NCBI GenBank assembly: GCA_964371055.1
Contig: CAYJLF010000037.1
Location: 1 to 11,784, forward strand
Length of the DNA: 11,784 nt
Source: CAYJLF01 sp964371055
GTDB lineage: Bacteria > Eisenbacteria > RBG-16-71-46 > CAIMUX01
Reading direction: 5' to 3'
The translations under genes were made by a program, and so were the position numbers. The notes beneath the pieces are model-generated. The model did no database searches and was not told the DNA's origin. It saw only the letters and a program-made list of their open reading frames with translations. This document shows, piece after piece, positions 1 to 6,011 of the stretch (positions are counted from its first letter, which is position 1; every line of letters begins with the position of its first letter).

Positions 1-198
1 CGAGGCAGGGGACCGACCGCCCGATCGGGATGGGCAGAAGCCGGCGCCGTCCCGCTCGTCTCCAATCTTCTGGCCACAACCTTCGGCTTGCCGGAGCGTG
101 TTGCCGTTCTCGTGGGGCGAGGCCGGCGGGACGTGGCGCCCGAGAAGGGGGCGGGCGGCTCACAACGGCTCGCCGGCGCGACGGGTTCAGCTCTCTGA
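1..198 (+). CDS. Possible 3' end of an incomplete gene, unknown product
   Basis: Frame 1 is open from the left edge of the window to a TGA at 196-198, giving 65 codons with no visible start. The stretch AVPLVSNLLATTFGLPERV looks protein-like, and third positions are mostly G or C, but less strongly than in the certain genes. No family is recognised. It would converge on the response regulator, whose stop lies 8 bases further on. The two other plus frames and the minus strand are also largely open here, as expected in GC-rich DNA, so this could be non-coding. Sequence to the left of the window would settle it. Confidence 0.22.
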   Translation, partial: RGRGPTARSGWAEAGAVPLVSNLLATTFGLPERVAVLVGRGRRDVAPEKGAGGSQRLAGATGSAL

Positions 199-205
199 CA
201 CCCTG

Positions 206-1096
206 CTAGGAGTCGAGGTCGGGGACGGCGTGGATGACCAGTTCGGGGACGTTCCCGTCGCTCGGAGCGGGGGCCGGCTTAGGCCCGTTCGGCCGTGAAA
301 CGGCACCGGACGATCCACCCTTCTTCATCGCGGTGGTGAAGGCGAGGATCTGGGCATCGAGGTCGCGCAGCGCCTTCTGCATCCGGGCGGCTTCCTGGCG
401 GCGGTTGATCGCGCCACCCACCTCGCGTTGTCCGTCGCTGACCAGGCGTCTGAGACTTGCCGCCTCAGCTTCCAGCGTGCGGATACGCTCTGCCAGGCCC
501 CGCCGGACCTCGGTGGCGCTCTCCGGCAGCTTTGCTTCCATCATCCGGGTCTGCTGAACCTGCTGCCGGATGCGTCCGAGCAGCTCGGCCAGGTCGGCGG
601 CTCCTCGGGCCGGCGCTGGGACAGTCTGCGCGGCGCGTGCCTCCCGCTCCAGTTCCAGGGAAAGGGCAAGCCTCTGCCTCTGCAGCCCCTTCAGGTGGAG
701 CGCTGGTTCCTCTCCCTCGACCACACCCCGGACCACGCGGAGCATCGTGCGCGCATCGACCGGCTTGACCAGGAATCCTTCGGGCGGAACCGGAAGCCGT
801 TGGGCAGCGATGACCCGTTCCTTGGTCGGCGACGCTGACATCAGGACGACCGGCACGGTGCACCAGACCGGGTCGGTCAGAAGCTGCTCGATAATCTGGA
901 CGCCGTCCGGTCCGGGAAGGACCAGGTCGACCAGGATCAGGTGGGGGGGGGCCAGCGACGCACGGGCGGCCAGGAAGTCGCGTCCGTCGGAGAAGAGCTT
1001 CGCATCGTAGATGCCGGCGGTCAGGATCCGCTCGTAGAGCATCCCCTGGATCGGGTCGTCCTCGATGACAAACACCCTCTGCGCCGTCTCGGTCAT
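206..1096 (-). CDS. Response regulator: REC domain plus coiled-coil tail
   Basis: This 296-residue protein starts with a CheY-like receiver domain (about residues 6-125). The acidic pocket is E12-D13-D14, the predicted phosphoacceptor is D57 in the strand LILVDLVLPG, the switch Ser/Thr position is S87 in LMSAS, and the conserved lysine is K111 in the FLVKP motif, so the receiver should be phosphorylatable. No DNA-binding, GGDEF, HD-GYP or kinase domain follows. Residues about 135-265 are Arg-, Glu- and Leu-rich, mainly helical and likely coiled coil, and the last 30 residues are a Pro/Ser-rich tail. Output is therefore probably by protein-protein contact or dimerisation. The ATG has a GGGAGG ribosome binding site about 9 bases upstream. 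No histidine kinase lies beside it, so the partner is unknown. The nearest gene on the same strand, the NUDIX hydrolase, ends 104 bases upstream. Confidence 0.9.
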   Translation of the reverse strand: MTETAQRVFVIEDDPIQGMLYERILTAGIYDAKLFSDGRDFLAARASLAPPHLILVDLVLPGPDGVQIIEQLLTDPVWCTVPVVLMSASPTKERVIAAQRLPVPPEGFLVKPVDARTMLRVVRGVVEGEEPALHLKGLQRQRLALSLELEREARAAQTVPAPARGAADLAELLGRIRQQVQQTRMMEAKLPESATEVRRGLAERIRTLEAEAASLRRLVSDGQREVGGAINRRQEAARMQKALRDLDAQILAFTTAMKKGGSSGAVSRPNGPKPAPAPSDGNVPELVIHAVPDLDS

Positions 1097-1200
1097 TCCT
1101 TTGCCTCCCGTGGAAGGCTTCGGCTCCGGCGGATCGGTTCTTGACTAGCGATCCGGTGTCCCGGGGCGGGTGCCTGAGGATGACGGAGGGGGTGCCGGCG

Positions 1201-1803
1201 TCAGTGCGGCCGTCGCAGCGAGTCGAGCACCAGCCGGTCGGTAGGGAACGCGAGGGGTTCCGGCGGCGTGGCGGGTTCGAAAAAGCCGATGGCCTCCGCG
1301 TCGTCCCCGGGTTCGAGGGTCCCTCCGACCGGCGTCGCTCGGAACCAGACCCCGACCGACTGCCGGTCAGGATCGTGGAAGTTGCTATGGACGGCGTGCA
1401 CCTCCGCTGCAACGGTCTCCAGTCCCAGTTCCTCGCGCATCTCGCGGACGAGGGCCTCTCGGATCTCCTCATCGACCTCGACATAGCCGCACGGGAAGCA
1501 CCAGGAGCCGGCGCGACTCCCCGCCCGGCGGACGAGCAGGACGCGGCTCCGATCCGGGGCCGGACGCCAGCCCGGGTCGCGGAGTCCCCGGCGGATGCAG
1601 TCGACTCCGAAGAGCGCGACGACGGGGGCTTCCCTGATGATCGCGGCCACGCCCACCACCGGGTTGCGCCACTGCACGTAGCCGCAGGCGAGGCATCGCG
1701 GCCGCGGGCGGCCACGGATCTGCGTCCGCTCGAGCATGGCGCCGCAGAAGGGACAGTGGCGGAAGAGGCCGGCATCCGTGGCACGCGGGCGCGGGGGCGT
1801 CAC
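1201..1803 (-). CDS. NUDIX hydrolase with N-terminal zinc ribbon
   Basis: This 200-residue protein belongs to the NUDIX pyrophosphohydrolases, which cleave nucleoside diphosphates linked to another moiety. An N-terminal zinc ribbon is formed by C17-x2-C20 and C37-x2-C40, the arrangement seen in NudC-type and related proteins. The NUDIX box is complete: G106, E112, then REMREELGL at 120-128, which supplies the metal-binding glutamates. The substrate cannot be deduced. The open frame continues far upstream, but the GTG at 1803 is chosen because it overlaps the rhomboid stop (GTGA) and has GGAGG at 1811-1815, 7 bases upstream. The zinc ribbon then begins at residue 17. The overlap implies translational coupling to the rhomboid gene. 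A small cytosolic hydrolase is expected, since there is no signal peptide or membrane segment. Confidence 0.92.
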   Translation of the reverse strand: MTPPRPRATDAGLFRHCPFCGAMLERTQIRGRPRPRCLACGYVQWRNPVVGVAAIIREAPVVALFGVDCIRRGLRDPGWRPAPDRSRVLLVRRAGSRAGSWCFPCGYVEVDEEIREALVREMREELGLETVAAEVHAVHSNFHDPDRQSVGVWFRATPVGGTLEPGDDAEAIGFFEPATPPEPLAFPTDRLVLDSLRRPH

Positions 1804-2795
1804 CCCTGTCCCTCCGGTCCTACCGTGGGGGCCACGCTGCGTGTGTCGCCCTCCGGTGCAGACGCCCAGGGGATCCGGCCGGCTTGCGGCGGGAGGATCA
1901 ACGCCAGCAGGAGCCCCCCCACGAATCCTCCGACGTGACTCAGCAGATCGGCCTGAAAGAGACCGGGGAGCAGGGCGAGAGCCAGCATCGGAAGGTAGAT
2001 CCGGATGGTCTTCATCTTCTGCCGTTCCGAGAAACGCCCGCGGTAGCGCAGCAGAAAGACGAGCATGACTCCGTAGAGCCCCATGATCGCGCCCGATGCC
2101 CCGACCGAGAGAACCTCCTTCGGGCGAAGCAGGGAGAGACCGGCGCCACAGAGCCCCGCGAAGATGTAGAACAGGAACGTGCGCGCGCGTCCGTAAAACT
2201 CCTCCACCGCCGCGCCTCCGGCGACCAGTCCGACCATGTTCCCGAGCAGGTGCTGCGCGGAGGCGTGCAGAAAAAGGGGCGGCAGGAGTGCAGGTAACCA
2301 GCCGGAGAAGAGGCGAGTGTGCAGTTCGCCGGAGTAGGCCCAGAGTCTGGGCTCGTACGACGAGCGCCAGGTCCAGACGAGGGCCGCCGAGATCAGAATG
2401 TTGGCGAAGAGCAGCGCCTGGGTGACCGAGACCCCACGACCCGTGAGCGCAACGGGGAGGCCGTCGGGCCGCGTGCCCGGCAAGGCACGGGAGGGGTCTT
2501 CGAGGGGTTCGGGAGATCCGGGGCTCCGGTCGGACGGGTCTCTCCCGGCGATGCCGCCAGCACGTACCCCTGCTCCAGGGACGCCGGGCGCGAACAGATG
2601 GTAGACCTCCAGCGAATCTGCCCGTCGCCAGACCCCGCGGGTCCACTGCGGGGAGATGACCATCGCGTCGGGCGGGACGTGACCACGCCGTACCCAGAGC
2701 TCCCAGACGGAGTCGGGCATGGTCCAGGTGCGATCGGCGATCCTGAGCCAGGTGGTCCCCGGCCCCGGCGTGCGTTGCGGGTTGGACGGCTCCAT
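1800..2795 (-). CDS. Rhomboid family intramembrane serine protease with GYF-like N-domain
   Basis: This 331-residue membrane protein has the hallmarks of an active rhomboid: H182-x3-N186 in one helix, the nucleophile motif GASG with S234, and the partner H287 in a helix of pattern H-x2-G-x3-G. About six hydrophobic helices lie between residues 125 and 302. Rhomboids cut substrates within membrane helices; the substrate here is unknown. Residues about 14-68 form a soluble domain rich in Trp (DSVWELWVRRG, then a GVWRRA-like end) that resembles a GYF_2/DUF4339-type module, followed by a Pro/Ser-rich linker at 70-120. The start at 2795 is the first ATG that keeps this domain. Its ribosome binding site is weak, and GTG codons at 2822 or 2825 are alternatives. 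It is the first gene of a pair with the NUDIX hydrolase (4-base overlap) and diverges from the P-loop gene. Confidence 0.9.
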   Translation of the reverse strand: MEPSNPQRTPGPGTTWLRIADRTWTMPDSVWELWVRRGHVPPDAMVISPQWTRGVWRRADSLEVYHLFAPGVPGAGVRAGGIAGRDPSDRSPGSPEPLEDPSRALPGTRPDGLPVALTGRGVSVTQALLFANILISAALVWTWRSSYEPRLWAYSGELHTRLFSGWLPALLPPLFLHASAQHLLGNMVGLVAGGAAVEEFYGRARTFLFYIFAGLCGAGLSLLRPKEVLSVGASGAIMGLYGVMLVFLLRYRGRFSERQKMKTIRIYLPMLALALLPGLFQADLLSHVGGFVGGLLLALILPPQAGRIPWASAPEGDTRSVAPTVGPEGQG

Positions 2796-2868
2796 GATAG
2801 GTTCGAACGGCCATGGTACCACACCCGCAGAACGATGCCGCTTCCGCCGGCCGGAACGACGGCCGGGC

Positions 2869-3588
2869 ATGACGTCCGCGGACGGCGGGCGCGCTCGGCA
2901 AGGGGATGAGCCGGTCGAGCCGCGAAGCCCCGCGAACTCCGCCGGCGAAGCGGAGCCGGCGATCGACGCAGCCGAAGCTACGCTCGGCGTCGGGGACGGC
3001 TCGTGCCGCAAGATCGCCTTTATCGGCACGCACGGGGTTGGCAAAACCACCCTCTGTTTCGAACTGGCGGCCCGCCTCAAGCGGATGGACCAGCGCGTCG
3101 ATCTCGTGAAGGAGGTTGCCCGGAGTTGTCCGCTCCCGCTCAACCGTCAGACCACGGTCGCCGCGCAGTCGTGGATCCTGCACACCCAGATCGCCCGCGA
3201 AATCGAGGCGGCTCTCGACCAGGACTGGCTGGTGTGCGACCGCAGCGTGCTCGACAACTATGCCTACCTGGTGGCGCTCTATGGCCGGCGCGAGCCGTTT
3301 GACCAGATCGTCCGGGAGTGGATCGGAAGCTATGCGCTCCTGGCGTGGGTGCCGGTCCTGGATCGACCGCGATACGATGGCGTGCGCGATACGGACCGGG
3401 CCTATCAGCAGAGGATCGACGAGGTGATCGGCGAGCTGGTCGCGTCGTTCGGGGTGGAGCCCCTGCGGCTCGACCCCGCGGGGCGCGGGTCCTGGATCGA
3501 CGCGGTCGCTTCCAGACTCCCGCTTGGATCGGCCCAGTTGCCGCTGTTCCGCGAGGTGGACCGCTGGGAGGAAGGGACGGGCCGATGA
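2869..3588 (+). CDS. P-loop ATPase/kinase, NadR-like (AAA_28 type)
   Basis: With the ATG at 2869 the protein has 239 residues. The Walker A motif GTHGVGKTT (residues 53-61) sits in a beta-strand context (KIAFIG). Residues 81-130 carry an EVAR segment and LVCDRSVLDNYAYL, whose Asp (D124) would be the Walker B-like acid. This pattern matches the AAA_28 group of P-loop proteins related to the ribosylnicotinamide kinase domain of NadR, which phosphorylate small molecules; the actual substrate is unknown. It is cytosolic. The first 45 residues are low-complexity and unconserved in look, so the true start could be later or at another codon, and no convincing ribosome binding site was seen. An SMR-like transporter follows 13 bases downstream, suggesting co-transcription and possibly a shared substrate. 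Confidence 0.85.
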   Translation: MTSADGGRARQGDEPVEPRSPANSAGEAEPAIDAAEATLGVGDGSCRKIAFIGTHGVGKTTLCFELAARLKRMDQRVDLVKEVARSCPLPLNRQTTVAAQSWILHTQIAREIEAALDQDWLVCDRSVLDNYAYLVALYGRREPFDQIVREWIGSYALLAWVPVLDRPRYDGVRDTDRAYQQRIDEVIGELVASFGVEPLRLDPAGRGSWIDAVASRLPLGSAQLPLFREVDRWEEGTGR

Positions 3589-3590
3589 CC

Positions 3591-3596
3591 GGGAGG
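3591..3596 (+). promoter_or_regulatory. Ribosome binding site deciding a TTG start
   Basis: GGGAGG lies 5 bases upstream of the TTG at 3602 and just after the stop of the P-loop gene. It is the reason for starting the transporter at TTG. The upstream in-frame ATG at 3524 would add a polar Arg/Cys-rich extension overlapping the previous gene. Confidence 0.65.
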
Positions 3597-3601
3597 ACCG
3601 C

Positions 3602-3970
3602 TTGAGCCGATTCCTGCCGCAGATCCTGCTCTTGACCGCGCTCCTCTGCAACGCGCTGGCCAACATTCTCATGAAGTACTCGGCCCTTCGGGTCGCGGTC
3701 CCGGGACCGGAGGCGACTCTGATCGAGCGGCTTTCCGCCCGCTTTCATCCGGCCTTCGTGGCCGGCCTGCTCCTCTTCGCGGTCAATGTCTTCGCCTACC
3801 AGGCCTCGCTGCGTTCGCTCCGGCTGTCGATCGCCTACCCGATCATGGTCAGCGGCGGGTACCTGATCATCCTGCTTGCGTCGTGGTTCCTCTTCCAGGA
3901 ACGGCTGGGGACGACGCAGTACTTCGGGATCGGGTTCATTATCGCCGGCATCTGGATGGTCGTGCGCTGA
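3602..3970 (+). CDS. SMR/DMT-type four-helix transporter lacking the EmrE glutamate
   Basis: This 122-residue protein has four hydrophobic helices (about 6-26, 50-70, 76-97 and 103-120), the size and layout of small multidrug resistance and ArnE/ArnF-like proteins. Helix 1 contains NILMKYS, which lines up with the TLMKFS of EmrE. That alignment puts N17 where EmrE has the essential proton- and drug-binding Glu14. Helix 3 keeps IAY (Y79), and helix 4 begins with FLFQERLG, typical of the family. Without the acidic residue, proton-coupled drug export is unlikely. Transport or flipping of a lipid-linked or other substrate, as in the ArnE/ArnF relatives, is a better guess. It starts at TTG with a good ribosome binding site and probably shares a transcript with the NadR-like gene. 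Confidence 0.85.
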   Translation: MSRFLPQILLLTALLCNALANILMKYSALRVAVPGPEATLIERLSARFHPAFVAGLLLFAVNVFAYQASLRSLRLSIAYPIMVSGGYLIILLASWFLFQERLGTTQYFGIGFIIAGIWMVVR

Positions 3971-3983
3971 ACGGCTGGCGGCC

Positions 3984-4259
3984 TCAGCCGCGTCGCGACC
4001 TTCGTGTCCAGAGAACGGCCAGGGTGAAGACCGTGACGATGATCACCGCACCCGCGCCGAGAGCGACGCTGCCGGCGTGCTCGCCGCCGGCTCGGCGGCC
4101 CAACAGGCTACCAGCGTAGCCGAGGGACGATCCCAGGATAGCGAGGCCCGCGACAGTCAGCAGGAAGTTCCGCCAGGACCAGGTACCCGCGTGCCGGGCC
4201 TGGACATAGGCCCCGACGCCGACGCTTAGAACCAGGGATGCCAGGATGATCGCTGTCAT
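3984..4259 (-). CDS. Small membrane protein, three predicted helices
   Basis: This 91-residue hydrophobic protein is of no recognised family. Helices are predicted at about 3-19, 31-53 and 64-84, with a basic C-terminus (RRSRRG) that would sit in the cytoplasm under the positive-inside rule. The ATG has a strong purine-rich ribosome binding site (GGAGGGAGAGG) a few bases upstream, and the hydrophobic periodicity supports real coding. It converges on the SMR-like gene with only 13 bases between stops and diverges from the acidic repeat protein. No function can be assigned. Confidence 0.7.
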   Translation of the reverse strand: MTAIILASLVLSVGVGAYVQARHAGTWSWRNFLLTVAGLAILGSSLGYAGSLLGRRAGGEHAGSVALGAGAVIIVTVFTLAVLWTRRSRRG

Positions 4260-4391
4260 TCGCCTCTCCCTCCGGCCCCGCCATGGAGCCGGGAGGATAC
4301 CTTACGCCCAGACGGGCGCGGCCGGAACGGCCGACTCGAGGCCGATCCCGGGCTTCTGCCCGCCGGCGGCAGATCGTGGCGCGGCTCCCCC

Positions 4392-4420
4392 TTGACGGGT
4401 CGGGGCCGGAGGACTATGGA
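4392..4420 (+). promoter_or_regulatory. Candidate promoter for the acidic-repeat gene and cluster
   Basis: TTGACG at 4392-4397 matches five of six -35 bases and is separated by exactly 17 bases from TATGGA at 4415-4420, a weak -10 (TAT matches, then diverges). It lies about 38 bases upstream of the start at 4458, in the divergent gap. The spacing and -35 are good; the -10 is poor for a sigma-70 promoter. Confidence 0.35.
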
Positions 4421-4457
4421 TTCCCCGACGTGTTCGCGTGCTCCCCGAGGAGGTGTG

Positions 4458-5381
4458 ATGACTGCCGCCATCCGTGCCGAGTCCGAGGATCCTCTGCCCC
4501 CGTGGTCGCCCGATGTCGCCGCTTTCGATCTGGATCGCGACGGGGAGGCCGACCTCGTCCTGATCGACCTCGACCGCGATGGCGACGCTGATCTGGTCCT
4601 CCTCGAGGACGAGAATGAACCGGAGGATTCGCTCGGCGAAGGCTTCTGGGTGCCGGAAGAGGTCGAGGAGGAGGACGCGGAGACGGGCGACGATCCCGAG
4701 ACCAGCACCGTCGCGGAAGCGGAAGCCCCCCCCGTGGAGTCGACCCCGCAGGCAGAAGCGGAGGACGAGAGCGTCGACACCGACGAGGACGGCCTGACCG
4801 ACGCTGAGGAGGTGGGACTGGGCACCGACGCGCTCCGCGAGGACACCGACGCCGACGGAGTCAAAGACGGGGCCGAGGACGCCGACCACGACGGCTGGCA
4901 CGATCTGGGTTGGGAGAGCGATCCTCTGAGCAAGGACACCGATCGTGATGGCGTCGCGGACGGTGACGAGGACCGTGATCATGATGGGCTCCGGGGGATA
5001 GGAGAGACCGACGCGCGTTCGGCCGACACCGATCTGGATGGAGTGAAAGACGGCCAGGAGGATCGGGACGCCGATGGTCTTCACGAACCCGACCAGGGCG
5101 AGACCGATGCGACCGACTCCAAGTCGGTCAACGAGGCCGACCGGGACAACGCCTATGACGGCACGGGCGCGGCGAACTACACGAGCAACGATCTCGAGGG
5201 TGAGCGTCCGATCTCCCATCCCGAGAACCTCTCGCCGGCGGAGCTCGAGGCGGAGGAGGCCGACCTGAAGGACGACGGAGACGTCGATGGATCGGCGGGT
5301 TGGGCCGAGGAGTCCGATGACGATACCGTCGACGAGGGGACGGCGGATGACGATGACGATGAGACCCTGGACGAACCGTAA
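4458..5381 (+). CDS. Highly acidic protein with thrombospondin type 3-like calcium repeats
   Basis: This 307-residue protein is about 37% Asp plus Glu by hand count. Residues 24-48 hold two tandem DLDRDG-x-ADLVL units resembling FG-GAP/VCBS calcium loops. An acidic spacer follows (50-106). From 107 there is one partial and then three fuller copies (starting at 129, 160 and 190, period 30-31) of DTDxDGVxDG followed by ED-x-DxDG. This is the thrombospondin type 3/EF-like pattern in which Asp side chains bind calcium. The C-terminus is again poly-acidic. Such proteins are normally secreted, yet the N-terminus MTAAIRAESEDP has no signal peptide, lipobox or membrane helix. The ATG at 4458 is supported by GAGGAGG just upstream; the in-frame TTG at 4392 adds no signal either. 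The zinc-ribbon TM2 gene follows 70 bases later. Its role is unknown; ion buffering or scaffolding is speculation. Confidence 0.82.
   Translation: MTAAIRAESEDPLPPWSPDVAAFDLDRDGEADLVLIDLDRDGDADLVLLEDENEPEDSLGEGFWVPEEVEEEDAETGDDPETSTVAEAEAPPVESTPQAEAEDESVDTDEDGLTDAEEVGLGTDALREDTDADGVKDGAEDADHDGWHDLGWESDPLSKDTDRDGVADGDEDRDHDGLRGIGETDARSADTDLDGVKDGQEDRDADGLHEPDQGETDATDSKSVNEADRDNAYDGTGAANYTSNDLEGERPISHPENLSPAELEAEEADLKDDGDVDGSAGWAEESDDDTVDEGTADDDDDETLDEP
4776..5114 (+). repeat. In-gene tandem repeats, period 90-93 bases
   Basis: Units begin at 4842, 4935 and 5025, each opening with GACACCGA and encoding DTDxDGV, with a shorter related unit at 4776. Conservation is better in the protein than in the DNA (synonymous changes between copies), which suggests an old duplication kept by selection on calcium-loop residues. 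Confidence 0.75.
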
Positions 5382-5451
5382 GGGGATCGATCCGCCGTCA
5401 CGGAGGGTTTCCGCTTCTTCGGGAGCATGATCACGATCAGGAGGAGATGAC

Positions 5452-5907
5452 ATGCCTTTCTGCCCCAACTGCGGCACCGGGAATCCGGACGGTGCCCGCT
5501 TCTGCCAGTCCTGCGGCACCGCGATCCCGCCGATCGCGCCGTCACCGCCATCCCCCGGGGGCGCGCCGGGTGCGGCGGGGCAGGCTCCGCCCGGATACGG
5601 GCTGCCGGGCCACCGTCCCCCGGCCGCCTACGGAGCGCCTCCTCGCCTCAAGAACCCCGGGGTCGCCGCGGCGCTGGGGTTGTTGTGGGGGTTCGGCGCG
5701 CAGGCGTTTTACAACGGCCAGACGATGAAGGCGGTCGTCCAGATCATCATCAATGTGCTGATCATGTGGCCGATGCTGCGGTTCGCGGGCGGGGGCGGGG
5801 CGTGGTTCATGGGCCTCGCCGTGGCGGCGGTCTTCATGGTCGACGGGTACAAGGTCGCGCAGAAGGTCAACGCGGGCAGTCCGGTCGGTCCCTGGACCTT
5901 CTTCTAG
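5452..5907 (+). CDS. Zinc-ribbon TM2-domain membrane protein
   Basis: This 151-residue protein starts with a zinc ribbon (C4-x2-C7 and C18-x2-C21, a zinc-ribbon_2-like FCPNCG opening). A Pro/Gly/Ala-rich linker (about 25-64) follows. The TM2-like domain comprises residues 66-138: a lysine before the first helix, a G-x-G-A-x-AFYNGQ turn between helices, and a conserved-looking Asp in FMVDGYKV. Two or three membrane helices are predicted, with the ribbon in the cytoplasm. TM2 proteins are widespread and mostly uncharacterised. The start is certain: AGGAGG lies about 6 bases upstream. It is the first of three consecutive genes that begin with near-identical CxxCG ribbon signatures, pointing to a shared role. 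Confidence 0.88.
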   Translation: MPFCPNCGTGNPDGARFCQSCGTAIPPIAPSPPSPGGAPGAAGQAPPGYGLPGHRPPAAYGAPPRLKNPGVAAALGLLWGFGAQAFYNGQTMKAVVQIIINVLIMWPMLRFAGGGGAWFMGLAVAAVFMVDGYKVAQKVNAGSPVGPWTFF

Positions 5908-6011
5908 GATCGGGCGACGGGGGATCGACGTCTCATCGTGGATCCCGGTGAAAGAGCGCGCCGGGCGCGACCGGTGCCGCCGGGCGCGGATGGCGATGGA
6001 GCGGGTGGCGC

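Noticed and set aside
196..208. A 13-base match between the left end (minus strand) and the right end around 11703 (TCCTAGCAGGGTG)
   Set aside because: About one such match is expected by chance in a window this long. The flanks differ after the match, and at the left end it includes the response regulator stop, so it is not evidence of a flanking inverted repeat.
1128..1156. A 7-pair inverted repeat between the NUDIX stop and the response regulator start
   Set aside because: The stem is short with a 12-base loop and no T-tract, too weak to call a terminator or an operator.
1804..3672. Upstream extension of the NUDIX frame to an 823-residue reading frame
   Set aside because: The extra 620 residues run antisense to the P-loop gene and overlap the rhomboid gene in another frame. 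They look like Arg/Pro-rich shadow sequence, and the GTG at 1803 has a good ribosome binding site.
4302..5519. A 405-codon minus-strand frame opposite the acidic repeat gene, rich in Val, Ile and Leu with apparent repeats
   Set aside because: The repeats and hydrophobicity are the complement of the Asp-rich repeats (GAC/GAT read as GTC/ATC). It has no start site of its own that looks real.
5960..5988. A direct repeat of GCCGGGCGCG before the M48-like gene
   Set aside because: Ten bases of pure G/C text recur easily in DNA of this composition, and no regulatory pattern is recognisable.
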